From positions 2,549,193 through 2,613,192 of the forward strand of contig ML133488.1 in NCBI GenBank assembly GCA_003864495.1: a stretch of 64,000 nt of DNA, in the 5' to 3' direction. This stretch comes from Nemopilema nomurai (taxonomy: Eukaryota; Cnidaria; Scyphozoa; Rhizostomeae; Rhizostomatidae). The position numbers and the translations under genes are program-made. This document shows, one piece after another, positions 1-12,449 of the stretch (position 1 is its first letter; every line of letters starts with the position of its first letter). The notes beneath the pieces are model-generated. The model had not been told where the DNA came from, made no database searches, and saw nothing but the letters and a program-made list of their open reading frames with translations.

Positions 1-129
1 ACGCAATGCCCAAATTAATTGCGATTCGGCTATAGGACAACATCTTTTAGAGAATCCAGATTGCGCCAAAACATACAGTGACGACAATTTTCGTATAATT
101 GGGCAAGCTAGGTCGTCCTTTCACCTAGG

Positions 130-420
130 TGTTTTGGAGTCTGTCTATATTTCAATGGAAAATCCCATTCTTTGTAGACAGAAAGAGTTCGTCTTTTCCC
201 TTGGGCTCTTCTAAAGTGAGGTGTTAAGTAACGCAGATTGGTCAATTATAACCAATCACGCGCTCTGCTTATCACCCTCTAGTGTTTTCGATCCGCATCT
301 GGCTATTTATTCGGTCAGTTTTTGGTTATCTTCCGACGTTTGCATACTCTGAGGAGTGTCGGACGAAAAAAGTACTTTTAAGTATGCGAAAAATAGTTCC
401 GCTTTTTCTAGCAATTGTAA
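130..420 (+). repeat. Dispersed ~300-bp repeat, copy 1, with opposed CCAAT boxes
   Basis: Aligns along its length with 63070-63340 in the same orientation: GTAGACAGAAAGAGTTC, TTCTAAAG, GATTGGTC...ACCAATCACGCG, CTGGCT, CCGACGTTTGCATAC, TTTTAAGTAT. Both CCAAT boxes (236-242 reversed, 251-257 forward) form an inverted pair. It may be a duplicated promoter or a mobile repeat. Confidence 0.7.
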
Positions 421-425
421 AATCA

Positions 426-510
426 TAGTTATATAATATATACAAAATAATATAATATAATGTATTATAGTATAATATAATGTAATATAATATAAAATAA
501 TATAATATTC
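426..510. repeat. AT-rich low-complexity tract (TAATA)n
   Basis: Almost pure A/T with repeated TAATATAATATAA phrases. Nothing coding in it. Confidence 0.9.
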
Positions 511-1080
511 AGCATTTCTATATTAAATTATTGGGAATTTTACTAATGTACTTTACTAGTGTTTATTTGTATTTGTACTTTGCACTTATTTCTCACTAGC
601 ATCTGACGGCAGTTTTTAGGACACTGAGAAGCTTTAAGTTAACAAGCAGTGTCCTGGTCTCTCTGCTTGATGTGACTACACCTTGTGATTCCTTATGCCT
701 AGAAATATAGAGAGCTTGTGACTCTCCTCCCTCTGAGTAAAAAGGGACTTAAACCACAGACTTTTGGTCCATAGTCAGTGCCTCTGACAACTGAACCATC
801 CTCGCTTTTAAACAAAATAAAAACCTTTTCCATGATGCCAAGCAGTTCCTATTTGCAACGATTATTAGCAATTAAATTAAATAAAGACTGGAATTTGTAA
901 AATGAGTTTAAATGAATGAATCTTTAGGTATCTTGACTAACTTTAGGAGCAAGGAAACAAACATCAAAAGTAGATTTCAAAATGCAAAAATGATTTCAGC
1001 TCCCTGAACATTAACTGGGGTCTCATTAGAAATTAGGCCAAGTTCTTTCTACTGCATTGAGAACTGCAAATTTTACTTAC
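510..1080. other. Non-coding, nothing recognised
   Basis: AT-rich with stops in all frames. If the minus-strand exon 1081-1249 is real, the last exon and 3'UTR of its gene would be here, but none could be picked out. Confidence 0.3.
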
Positions 1081-1249
1081 TGAAGCTCCTAGACAATGAG
1101 GTTGGTATGTCTCTTTCATCTCACCCAGATCACCTTCCTTGTCATGGCCAAGCTTTGTTGATTTACGAGCAATTTGTGGAAATTTGAAGGGAAAGCATAT
1201 ATCAATTAGGTACGAATATATCGCAGCTGTTGCAGTAAATGTGATGGCC
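1081..1249 (-). CDS. Candidate internal exon with a membrane segment and cytoplasmic tail
   Basis: Read on the minus strand, a good acceptor (tctttatttgcag) at 1250 opens 56 codons ending at a consensus donor (TCA|gtaagt) at 1081. The peptide starts AITFTATAAIYSYLIDIC, hydrophobic enough for a membrane segment, and continues as a polar Lys/Glu-rich tail. Splice sites on both ends and an open frame support an exon; the two other frames contain stops. It may belong to the same gene as the exon at 2866-3062, whose phase fits, or to a separate gene. I do not recognise the protein. Confidence 0.35.
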
Positions 1250-2865
1250 CTGCAAATAAAGAGACATTATCAAAAAAGTGGAGCCTAAAACCAAGACAGA
1301 TTTCTATTGAGAATTTGCAAAAGGTAATAAAAAGGAAGTTCAATATGAAAATGAACTTCAAGGCATTACAGTAGCATCATACCAAGGACAAATGAGGAGT
1401 TCCAAGTACAACCAAAAATATCTAACTGTTTAAGTTAAACAATTTGATTGTACTATTTTTAAATGAAACTACAAAAGTAAATGAATACATGTGTTCTATC
1501 CATAAAGAAAATCATTTCAGAAACAAAGGCATACTTTTTCTAACTTTAAAAACATAGATTTATTTCAACAAACAGATGATGTAGACATTGATGAATACTT
1601 TTGTGTGGGACGTAGGAAGCATTTTGAACTTGAGGGAGGGGGCAGAGCATTTTGGGGGCATTCTTTTCACGGGAAGGTATTCCAATTTGCATCAGGTTCA
1701 AGATTGAATTAAGCTACAATCAGTGGAAATATTGCAAATCTTGATGGTTTATAGCTTTCACTTTGGAGCATAAGCAAATGAGAATAGAATGTTATTGAAG
1801 TACAAACAAGATCATGTAAGGTAAAAGGACTTTTGGCCATAAACTACCACCATTACATTGCAAAATATTGGAAGCCAAGCATCATATGAAATAACTTCAT
1901 TAGTTTTTGATCTGGAAGGATGTCTACATAAATTAATTTCTCAATTCTATTTTAAGAAAAACAACTTATAATAAAAGGGGCATTTTATGGACAAAAGGGC
2001 ACTTTTTATTGACTGTATATCTATGGAGAGGGGCACAACTATCATAAATTTACTACAAAATGTGGATTAGGGGCTTGTGCCAAGGTCATCCCAAACAAAT
2101 ATATGCAAATTTTTTTGGCCTAAAATTTAAGCAAATAAAATTACAGTCTCCCGACAATTTACTGTTATTCTAGGCTAGTTCTCGAAGTTATGAACCAAGA
2201 CTAAGTTAAAGAGGCTTGGAGAAAGCCTGTGCTTATATGGCTTTAACTCTTTTTTGCTCTTTTGGGACCAAAATACGGCTAAAAAAGAAACAGTCTAAAA
2301 GCTCATTTTCACATCACCATTAAGCTATTCTAGTGAAGGACTTCAATAATTCAAGCTATTGAAATACACTCTTATTATCAAAGCATACCACATACTCAAA
2401 ATAGAAGAAAGCATGGGTGACGAAAAATGAAAAACAATCAATAGAAAATGAAGAACTTTGTTTGCATAAGCAAAATCTTTGATAGATAACTGAGGCAAAT
2501 GCTAGAATTTACAGCATTTAATATGCTAAATGTTCTAAAAAACAAACGCTGGAATTTGTCTTGAAGAATAAAAGACTCGATTACTCAGCAGCGATTTAGA
2601 TTTTCTCGTGCGTTGTCACAATTGACTTTAGGTGCACCCTGCTTAAAATGCCGGTGTGTGTTTTATGGCTTTTTCTTTATGAATGTTTTCATTAATTTTC
2701 TGACATTCACATGTGCAATCATTTTCAGCAAACATCAAATGATAGCTAGCTTTGATACCAAAATATTCTGCTTCGGACATTGAAACTGACGACTATTCCA
2801 CCATTCAACGAACCTTTATTGGTGTTTACGTGTACAGAATATTTTATCCATAAAATTTGACTTAC
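1250..2865. other. Probable intronic sequence of the minus-strand candidate gene
   Basis: No exon could be supported. A short minus-strand stretch at 2755-2805 is open in a phase that would follow the signal-peptide exon, but the implied intron would be only about 55 bp. Confidence 0.25.
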
Positions 2866-3062
2866 ACAGGGCCGTTTGGATTCCCTACTGAGGTGAGGTT
2901 GTATATATCTCCTTTGATTTCGCAGACACAACCATTGACCATTTTACCAGGTATGGTGGACTGATGACCTTTGCTCTCGTTCTCAGTCTGCCTTTGTTCT
3001 GAAAAGCTTTTTGGGATGATGATGGCGGCAATCAATATTAATGAATAAATCCTTAAAGACAT
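2866..3062 (-). CDS. Candidate first coding exon of a secreted or membrane protein
   Basis: Minus-strand ATG at 3062-3060 opens 65 codons and ends at a strong donor (CCTGT|gtaagt). The first 21 residues look like a signal peptide: a basic start MSLR, a hydrophobic run IYSLILIAAIII, and a small-residue exit near SFS-E. The rest has a Cys pair and a segment CVCEIKGDIYNLTSVGNPNG, which loosely recalls the opening strand of mannose-6-phosphate-receptor homology (MRH) domains (C...YDLS.L). That resemblance is weak and is inference. The exon ends with two leftover bases; the candidate exon 1081-1249 starts in a compatible phase, but the bulk of any luminal domain would lie in exons I could not find between them. 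Confidence 0.4.
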
Positions 3063-3654
3063 AATGACGGTATACGCTTTTACACAAGAAATCGCGTAAC
3101 GAAGTTTTTCAACGATCCTTACCACGGTCCATCATGTGACCTGCCTAGGAAGTCTTTTCACGTGACAAAAAGGAAGTCATAAAATAGTTCTCAGAACAGT
3201 AAGCCTCTTTCACAATCCTTCACCTTGAAAGCGAGGTGCTGCTTGGAAAGACCAGAGAAATCAAGTTTTAGGTATTTCTATTCACAGATTTGATAAAGCC
3301 AACGAAACTCCATAAAATTCACCTATACAAAGCAACCCATTTTGGAAGCTTAATGCGAAGAAACTATACTTTAGCCTGGCTGCATTTTCACTGCGAAAAT
3401 CTAGTCACAACTTTTGTAACAATCTGGCGATGCTTGGCATAATTACTTCCACAATAATGGATCGGGCGAGATCAAGCATGACATCAAGTTAATGTGAAAA
3501 ACGTTAAAGAGAGCGGCATTATTCTTTCAAAATAACAAAAACCCTTCTTGCATCAGACCTAACATCGTCATCCGCAAAGTTCTTGTGCCAAACGATTCTA
3601 TGTAAAACATTAAGACCTTAAGTAAGTTTTGAAACTAATTTTTCATATTCTTCG

Positions 3655-3915
3655 GTGCCTAATAAGCGCCCCCCCCCCCTCGCTTCTCAATTTAAGTTTT
3701 TCTATTATTTTCCAACCTCTCCACTCTAATAAGGAACAATATCACCACTAATATTTCAATTTTTCTAATCTCTCCAGTTCTTATTGGGAGCCCCCTTCTT
3801 AACTGAGCTCGCCCTTCTTGCGATCCCCCGCTTCTTATGTTTTCCTCAGGTTTCCATCCCCCCACTTATTCCGACCACACCCCCTCGTTTATTATGCACC
3901 TACTAGTAGACGCCC
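3655..3915. repeat. Possible old relative of the C-run MITE family
   Basis: Starts CCTAATAAGCGCCCCCCCCC and has scattered CCCCC/CTTATT phrases up to 3915, similar in style to the elements at 19673 and 63770. No inverted ends could be seen, so this is only a style match. Confidence 0.25.
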
Positions 3916-4931
3916 GACCGCGATAACACAAACATACACCATTTTATGTACAGAGAGAGACAAGAAATGAGCCAAGGGTAGACAAACAGTAAAACAAATG
4001 TTGTCTAAAAAATTCTCAACTTTTCAAAGGCACTTTTCTGTCAAACGGAGTGCACGGTTGCTTCTTATTTATCAATAACACAAACAGTATCGTATCCAAG
4101 AATGTAACAATTCGTATCCAATAATTATTTGTCATATGTTCTACACTCTCTGCTGCATAAAGAAAAAACATTTGCCTCTACTGCATGCTTCCCGTGCTAC
4201 TTTGAAGCATGGTGAGTATTGGAGGTTCTGAGTGGATTTTTAGATCGGTAACTTATGATTCGAAGTACAACAGATTAAGTGGGTTAAGGTTGTCTGATAA
4301 CAGGTGAAATTGTTCAACGCTGTAGTCGCGCATTGCTTGCAAGGTACTGGCTAATCCTTTGCCACGAAAACGTTTGTTCAGAGCATTTTATTGCTGCTAT
4401 GTGGTTTTGATTTCAATGCCTCGAGCTAGGAAGATATAGTAAAACGATTGAGAAGCATTTTCCTTAGGTGCAAGGAACAACAAATAAAAAGTGGTTGTGA
4501 TGAATAAATAATGCATGAAATTCGATGAACTGTGTAAAATACCGTAACCAATTGTGAAGGCTTTTTTTGCCAGTGGTGAGCGATCGGACAGTAAAAGTAT
4601 TGGTAAAGAACTGCATGACTCAAATGCAGGTGTCTTCGCGTTGGCTTGAAGGAAAAATTTGGCTTTGCTTAGAGTGTACTGAGCCACAATCGAGAAAACT
4701 GAAAACTGTCCAAGGAAACGACCATCGACGGTTTATAAACAACACAAAATAGCCAGTTATTTTGGTACATTTATGTTCTCCTCGGTGACTAGGTACTTCT
4801 CTCACATATTAGTGATGCCTGTTTTGTGGTTTTTTGCTATGGTGAAACAGATGCTATCCGTCGACGTGCCTGAACCTCGCAGTAGAAAAAACAGAAGGAA
4901 GTAATGAGCTGTTCAAATGACAGATTGAGTT

Positions 4932-5495
4932 ATGCAAGGCAAATGTTTTGTTCATCAAGGCACCTCAGTGCACACATTGAAATTTGAGCTCGACAAGACG
5001 ATTCTTCTGGATGGAGTCGAGCTCGCAATATCTAATGGGCCTATGGAATTGGTCCTTACTATAAGTGAATGTATGAAGTCTTATCAGAAGCCACTTCAGA
5101 GGCTGTTTAGAATTTTCAGGGCTGAAATAGGTGAAAGAGTGAGTAATAACATGGAGCGTAGAGCACATGTTAGCTTTAGCAAGTCAGTCATTATAGAAGA
5201 GAACAAGACCTACATGGTACATGCCCTCTTAAAAGGACGCGAATTCTCTGTATCGCACAAATCCTGCAGGAATCAACTGAGCTTCAATAAGCACTGCCTA
5301 GTTATACACAAAGACTATGCTGACGATGATTCACCTTCAAACAATGCAGTCTTCACTGCACTAACATTCAGAAGCATTGAGGAGTTTGTACGACGAAAAA
5401 TTCCCATCATTTTATGGAACCAGCACGACAGCGGAACGCTTGGCCCGAGCTGGAAAGCTGTCAAAGGAATGGATAGCTGCTATTTGGAGGCTTAA
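4932..5495 (+). CDS. PHR-like domain ORF (BTBD/MYCBP2-type fold), single exon
   Basis: An intronless 187-residue ORF, bounded upstream by an in-frame TGA at 4926. The first two thirds resemble a PHR domain, the beta-sandwich at the C-terminus of BTBD1/2/3/6 and in MYCBP2/PAM: LDKTILLDGVELAISNG matches the pattern of a strand followed by a G-x-G-L turn, and VSFSKSVIIEENKTYMVHAL matches the 'F..PV.IEP.T.Y...' strand pair. No BTB or BACK domain is visible upstream, and no clear acceptor leads into the ORF. It could be a stand-alone PHR protein, a retrocopy fragment, or the last exon of a longer gene. The fold call comes from pattern memory only. Confidence 0.45.
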   Translation: MQGKCFVHQGTSVHTLKFELDKTILLDGVELAISNGPMELVLTISECMKSYQKPLQRLFRIFRAEIGERVSNNMERRAHVSFSKSVIIEENKTYMVHALLKGREFSVSHKSCRNQLSFNKHCLVIHKDYADDDSPSNNAVFTALTFRSIEEFVRRKIPIILWNQHDSGTLGPSWKAVKGMDSCYLEA

Positions 5496-6685
5496 AGAAA
5501 CAACGTCACGTGTTGCCTCCAAAAGATCGATTTTCCAATTCATCTAAAAGACCATAAACATTTTTAATTTTCACGCCAGCAGCAATTGTATGATATACGA
5601 AGAGAGAATATTTCACTATTGGAGATTAAGCGTCATCCTGTTCCTCCTATTTGGTAATCCATTTTTCGTCTTGTGATTCACGGGCTAGTAAGTCAGTTTC
5701 AGACCTTCGTTCGTTTTCTTTGACACCAATCTTCCCCATTTCGACAGAAGCAGTACTTTAAACAAATTCCGCAGGACATTCTTGTGTTGACGTCGATGGA
5801 GCTGGTTTCAATTAAGTTTTCTGCATTCTTCTGGATATATTGAGTGAGAAAATGTTTCTATATTGATGTTTCTATATTGCAATGAGCAGCTTCAAGTTTC
5901 TGTTTTTTATGCTCTCTTGGAAGCTCCAGCATGGGTTATATTTTCGTTTTCAAGACACTTTAGCCAAACGCTTTATAAAAGATAGTGAAGTTTGAAACAG
6001 CCGTTATACACTTGTGAACCACTACTGGTCTTTGATTACTCGGTGTCTGCATTTAAGATTCTAACGGAACTCCCACTTCATCGAAAGGAAATCACCAGGA
6101 CTTAGGATACAGAGGTAGTTTTTAACAAGTTAGAAGAAAAGAAGCACCGTGCAAGCTTTTATCGATGGGGAATACTGACTTTTTAAATCCCTTTAAACAT
6201 CAAAAAGTGCAAAAAAGTCTGCCTATTGACAATCAACTGGCTCATGGCCCCTCTAGCTCTGCTGTTAAAAGTTCTGGTTGAATCCAGAATAAGAATGTTT
6301 GACACAGATAAAACACGTTTTCTTTGGCAGCACGCAGTAGAAAAGAATAAATGGCAAAGTACTTCATATAAGATTAAACATACAAAGCACTCCCAGTCGT
6401 TTACCAAAACAAAGATTTTGTAATAACGTCAGATAGCATCAACTGTTCTTCCTCAGGAATAGGAAAAAATGTTTTATTAGACACTGTTTACTCCACGAGT
6501 TGTGCGGAGTTCTTTAAATCTTTGACGCGAGAGTCCTCGGATCAGCAAGCATATCCGTTTTATTGCAATATTCTACTTTGATTAACTTCTTACAAGCAAG
6601 ATCTCTCATGTAGTGATATCAAACGTCAATATGTTAAGCACAAGAGACATTATCAGGATTCTTGGACAGGGCAAATGCTCCTTGA
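5496..6685. other. Non-coding between the PHR-like ORF and the copia remnant
   Basis: Short ORFs only. 6270-6310 (GAATCCAGAATAAGAATGTT) resembles 10515-10545 (AATCCGGACAGAATAAGAAT), which may be a small dispersed repeat. Confidence 0.3.
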
Positions 6686-6689
6686 TTAT

Positions 6690-7800
6690 CTTCATATATC
6701 AGATTGCTTGATCATATCCAAAGTATTCAAGAAATGATCTTAACCACATGAGTTCTTGTCCTGCGCACGAAAGAGCTATGTACCACGAAAAAGGTGGATG
6801 ACAAAGCAACCAGCTAACTGTACCACCCCCAGTTTTATAAACATACCCAATCGTTGATTTTCTTTCATAGACACTCCCTCTCCAATCTGTAGCTGCGAAA
6901 CCCATTGCATCAACTGTTGTTTGATTAGAACCATCAAATCCATGTCCCAAATCAAGTGTTCCTTCGAATGCATCGTAGCACACGCATTGCGGCTTTCCAG
7001 TGATCTTTGCATGGCTTCAGCATTAATTCACTTAGCAATCCCGCTGAAGCAGCTCAGCCAGGTCTTGAAATGGGCATTGCATTAGACATCCAAAAACAGC
7101 TTGATAATCCTGCACATTGAGAGGTAACACATAAACATTCTTCGTCTGTCAGCTCGATAAGATTTAGACTGGGTTCTATAGGAGTGGAAACTGGTTTACA
7201 GTCTTGCATATGAAAGCCTTTAGAAACATTTTCAAGTAAGGTTGCTTGTGATGCACCAAGAAAGTATGCACCTCTTCCTGTTTCTGGAAATTGTGATACC
7301 GAGAATATAGTGTACCTTTAATCTTATCTTTAATCTCAAACACTCTTTCTAAGTCCTTTTTCAACTGTCAACATCTGCTCGTTGTTGCATGCAAACAACG
7401 TGAATTACAATTGTAATCGTGCATTTCTTGCCATCCCTGTCTTTTTCTTTACATATACAAAAGGGCAGGCCTTATTCTGAACATACCAGAGCCTTTGAAA
7501 TTTAACGTTTACTCAAAGCACAAGTTTCACAGTCTCTGTTAAAGCTAAAAGAGCCACCTTTCATGCCTTATCAGAATCTAACAATTATAGATTTCCTTTC
7601 TTGTGACCAATTGCAGTAATACCATCTTTGGTAGATATCTAACAATTTGCTCCTGAAAGCTTCACAGATCTTTCATTTTTTGTTATGGATGGAGCAAAAA
7701 TCAAATTCCTCTTTAGATGTGGAACATGTAGTACTTCTCCAGATGTGAAATTTTGCACTTCTTCATTTAGTATATTCTATTTGGTATATTGAATATTTCA
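6690..7800 (-). mobile_element. Decayed, internally deleted Ty1/copia retrotransposon
   Basis: Pieces of a copia polyprotein appear in the right order on the minus strand, broken by stops and frameshifts. About 7780-7540 resembles the GAG-pre-integrase segment (VPHLKRNLIF, GHKKGNL, LLDSDKA). 7364-7176 resembles the end of the reverse transcriptase (MKKDLERVFEIKD... as in 'LKKELSKRFEMKDLG'). About 7120-6690 resembles the linker and RNase H: a KDHWKAAMRVLR block like 'KEHWKAAKRVLRYL', then GFAATDWRG, RKSTIGYVYKTGGGTVSW, and ELMWLRSFLEYFGY. Only about 170 bp separate the pre-integrase and RT-end pieces, so the integrase core and most of the RT are gone. No LTRs were found. Confidence 0.75.
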
Positions 7801-7885
7801 TTGATATATTGATATATTTTATATATGGTATATTTCTTTATTTGATATTGGTATATACTATTTGGTATATTTGATACATCGATAT
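7760..7885. repeat. AT-rich tract of repeated TTGGTATAT / GATATATT phrases
   Basis: Short phrases TATTTGGTATATT and ATTGATATATTGATATATTT repeat irregularly next to the copia remnant's pre-integrase piece. Probably a simple-sequence expansion in the dead element. Confidence 0.6.
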
Positions 7886-8069
7886 TACAGTTCGTGATTC
7901 ATCGTCATTTTCCTCTAACGCAGCTTTCTGTGCATCATTTGCCTCTTCTGGCAATTTGATTTATTCCAAATATTTTTGCGAATATGTCAAAAGCATTTAA
8001 ATTGTTATTTTCTAATTGTCATATTTGGTCACATCCAGCAGAGTAATTCTCAAGCAAGAATTCTCGAAT

Positions 8070-11000
8070 ATGTCCATTTCCATTTCTTAAATCAAGCAAC
8101 AAGCCGAAAGTATATCCATTTACTCGTCGTGAGCCCATAACCTGTCGAAAGTATTGGTTGAATCAGTGGCGAAACCAAAGTTCCTGCTTGTCCTGCTGGA
8201 CAGGGCTAAAAGATTCTGAAAAAACCATTTTTCGAAATAATGGAGAACTATCAATCATTTTATACCTAATGCTATGATTTTTTTCGTGCCGTAATCTATG
8301 CTTTTCAAATTTTTCTTTTGCCTTCTGCTCGTTTCTCCCTTATCAGGACACAGGGTTTAATAATTTGACTGGTCAAGGTAAAATATATGGTCAAATGTAT
8401 CCCTGTGGTAGGTCCTGCTCAGTATTCGTAGGCAGGTAAACCCTATGTTTCGTCCTGCCTCAGAATAGAAGATGACGATGGCACTCCTGCCCTTCAGAAG
8501 GACAGGTCCTGCTCATTTCTGAGGGTAGGACTGTAACTTCGTGAGCCCTATTTCAGGTATGCCTTTGCTATGCCTGGAGACCCCAACGAATTTCAACTGA
8601 GGTTTACATTTACGGAAAATAAATTATTTTTTGATCATGAATCAAACTTATAACAGGGAAGAGATTTATATTCAGCCTGGAGAGGTATTTTGCTGCTAGG
8701 AGTATCGGTGAGCAAAATATTATCGTTCAGCAAGAGAGGCCTAAACCACTAAAGCAGCCAATAGATTTGAAGACCCAGATGTTGATTTTTCCATGAAAAG
8801 GTGGTATTCAAGGCAGGATTGGCTCTGTAAAAATGCAGATATCAAAATTATTTTTTTGCTGGTCCGGTCTACTCTTCACTTTAATTCAAATCGTCTTACT
8901 ACACCTTGCTGCTGGTTAGGAATACTATGAGGCGTTATATAAGAACTACCTGATTTGTGATTATAATTTGTTGCTGATAAAAAGTAATTTGTTTTACTAA
9001 AAATATGAAATATAAGGTTAGAGTAGAAATAAGGTTAAATAAGGTAATTAAGTCAAGTGACTATCCAAATACAATCAGATTACTTCCGCACTATCATTAA
9101 TGATAATAAAGATATTATAAAATGCAAAGCACAGGGAGCAAATTGGCCCTAAGGGAAAATTTTTTATGTGAAATTCACTCTACGTTAAACTCACATCACA
9201 ACCCATATTAAGGGATTGCCCATGCTTGAGGTAAGGAACTCTGATTATCTCAACTAATTTTTAAAGGTACATAATGCAAACAAAGTATTAGTAGCAGTAT
9301 GTAACTGTACTCACTCAAGAATTTCCCTCAAAATATTCTCTAGACAATTAGCATAGATGAATCTCCCATCCTTAAATACTTCAGACAGTGTTTGACTTGA
9401 TTGTAAGGCAGAACAGGGCCCATTTTTCTAGTTTAAAAAATGTCTTCATTTGCAAAGTAGATGTCTTGACTCTTCAAAAATTTTTAAGATTATTTGCATT
9501 ATGATATCATAAAACTCTCTAGCACTTTCATAAAATGAATATCTAACAGAATTTCTGTTCATTTGTCTGTCATGAAGTGCTTTATTCTGTACAGGCAGAG
9601 CTGCACACACTATTTCCTGTAGATAACAGGATATTTTGTAACTGAATGCTTAGATGTGTTGACAAATGCTGCTTCCATTGATGAGCACCAATTTGTATAC
9701 AGCAAGAATGATAAAAGTTATCTGTGAAACTAAACATATAATCATTTGTCTGCTACCAAGGATTTAAACTTCTCTTGCTGTTTCACAAAATGACATTATT
9801 CAATAATAGATCTGCTGTCAAGTATTATCTCCTTTGCTGAGCATAAAATAAACTAAGTATGAAAATTATAAAAGTTCTCTTTAAAATTTCATGTAATTTC
9901 ATGTTTCCTGTCTAAATTCAGTCCCCCTGACTGCAATTTTTCAATAATAAAATCGTGCAATTTAGTTTCCTCAGCAAATTTCAAAAATCTTGTGGATCAA
10001 AATTCTACACCAAGACCCAATTCCTGACCAACTTTAAATTGAAGATATGACTTCAATCTCTTCAGACTCTCAAGAAAATGATCTTTCCCCAGTAGAACTT
10101 GAAATTCCAACTGTCGCATTAAGCTTTAACAATTCAGCAATTTCTGGAATGATTGCTTGGATATGATCTCCATTGGCCTTCCTTTCTTGAAGACTGGATG
10201 TCTGGCCTTTTTGGGAATTATGCAGTCAGAGAAAACCATGATGCCTGTTACTTAACATTAATTTAAAAATGAGAGTATCTTGAGGGCTTTCGTCAAACCA
10301 TGTTAAGGGTCATAACGTAAAATGAGGCTTATGTAAATGGCCATTAAAACAGCCTTCGTTTTCCATTATACTGTATTCAGTAAAATTCTGTGCGATTTGG
10401 ATTCCAATTTTCTTGCCAACCTTTCCTATGGGCGTTTCCCAATTCTCCTAGAGTGTATTATTAGGGCCTGGCAACCCAGAAGCTTTCTTGGGGACTTCGC
10501 TCTAAACTGGTTAAATCCGGACAGAATAAGAATGCTCGGCATAGCTAAAACATGCCATTTCAACTGCCCGCAGTGAAGAAGAATATAAGGCAATGTACCT
10601 CGTGTAAGGTTCAACGTAAAATACCAAGGCCGTCGCTGTAAACAGCCTTGCCACTAAACTATTTTTACCGCAAATTTTTCCGATCTAAGCTATAATGTAA
10701 ATCCTTTGGCCGCTTAAATTGGGTGTAGCCGATGAGGCAAAAATACCGTTTCAGCCATCTGGCAGCCCTGGCCGTAATCTTTGTTGAGCGTTTGTATCCG
10801 CGGCGTACAATTCATTCCCAGATTCAGCCCCAGATTCATCCCCAGGCTCGTGGTCATAGGGATACCAAACGACCATTGTAACCTCGTGCGTCCGTTTGGC
10901 TTCCGTAAACAGACTTGGTGATTGGTGATTGGCTTAACTGTCCTGCTGACGCCACCAAACGAAATTTGTTTAGGGTTTTGACACCTTGTGTGCCACTTGT

Positions 11001-12449
11001 TCGCAGAAACCAATTTTGCATCTGAGAAGCGTACTCCGATCTGAATAATTTCAAACTACGTTCAGAGCAAAATAGCGTGGAAGGAGCAGCTCTTTTGGTA
11101 GGCATACAAAAACTTTTATTTTAATTCTTATACGTTCTTTACGAATTTAGTTTGATGAATAATGTAATGGACGGCTTATTTGAAAGTCGATACATATGGC
11201 ATCTAGTACTCGTTGTTTTGGTGTCTGTTGGACAGTAAGATTTACGTCAAATAACTGTATAAATACAGTTCTAGCTTTCGAGTTTTAGAATCCTTCCTTC
11301 AGTTTTCTAATGCAGTAATGTATCGAATTCTGCAAAAGACTTGTTTATGAACTACGGTTCAATTATGTAACGAACGAGTTTCCGTCTCACAGTGAAATCA
11401 AAGTTTTAGGGACTTTGTTGGATCGCACGGTAAAAATCAATGTCCCAATTGATCTAAATGTTCAATTTCCTCGAGCTTACGCCAAAACTTCGACCTAGAA
11501 ATCGAATTTACCCCCATTCAGGATTTTTCTAGAAACCTTGCAAACGCTTTATAAGGCTTTCAGCAGACTTTCCTCGCGATTATTTCCACAGCATTGTCAA
11601 GCTATTTTTTCTATATTTGATTAGACGTGTGGCTTCAGTGCTTTTTCAGTTATTTTAAGGCAGCAGCTTCGAGGATTTGAAAAAGTGCCAAGAATCTGAG
11701 CAACGGAACTAAGAGTTCACAATTCGATGATGGTAAATGTCTGCGACGTTTTCGCATAAAATATACAAAACGAGGAATCAACCATTATTTATAATCACCG
11801 AGTAACATTTCTTGAGAATAACAAATTTTGCATAGAAGTTTGTATAGTTTAGCCCGATCATTTCAGAAATGACTTTTATTGTTCACTTAAGATGTTTGTA
11901 AACTTACATACCCTTCATTTGTTGAGGCCAATCTGCGTGGGCGTTAGTACCCTCAGTCACCCTATATAGTACATTAATTTTCACCGTTAATTTTCATAGA
12001 ACGGGAAAGAGGACAATTTCCATCAGGAGTTTAAGTCAGAAATTGTTAACTAAAGCGCACACTTGTTACAAATTTGTCTGTCTTACAACTAACAAATCTG
12101 AAAATCTTTCGGCGTCCCTGTTATCAACTGCCCATCCCCCCTAGAAATTTTCTCTGGGTCTGCCCCTGAGTTTGGTAATCTGTACTGTTAGTTGTAGTTT
12201 GAGTTTAGTTATATGTAGTATTAGTTGTAGTTCTATGAAATGTTGCGAAAAAGCGTGGATGACTTGCATTAAATAAAAATTCCCTGACTCATTCCCTATT
12301 CATTCATGTCAAAATCAAGTATGAAGCTCTCATCTATTAAAAATAAACGTAAGGGATGCCGAATGACATCCCTTTAAGCCACTCACCACAAAGAATTACT
12401 TTTTTCCAGTGGCCACATTTTCGTTTCAGAGCAGTCCCTGGTTATCAGA
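8070..12449. other. Long gene-free stretch upstream of Dicer
   Basis: No convincing ORF, exon or repeat array. 8160-8560 is rich in GGTCCTGCTCA / GTCCTGCCTCA phrases and may be an old repeat. 10805-10850 has a few 13-bp copies of CAGATTCATCCCC. The ORFs near 10.7-11.1 kb run through that repeat and are not credible. The Dicer 5'UTR probably starts with an exon boundary at about 12428 (cgtttcag|AGCAG). Confidence 0.5.

Noticed and set aside
10714..11105. Overlapping minus-strand ORFs near 11 kb
   Set aside because: Sequence is a short repeat (GLNLGMN pattern) and the two frames overlap; no domain.
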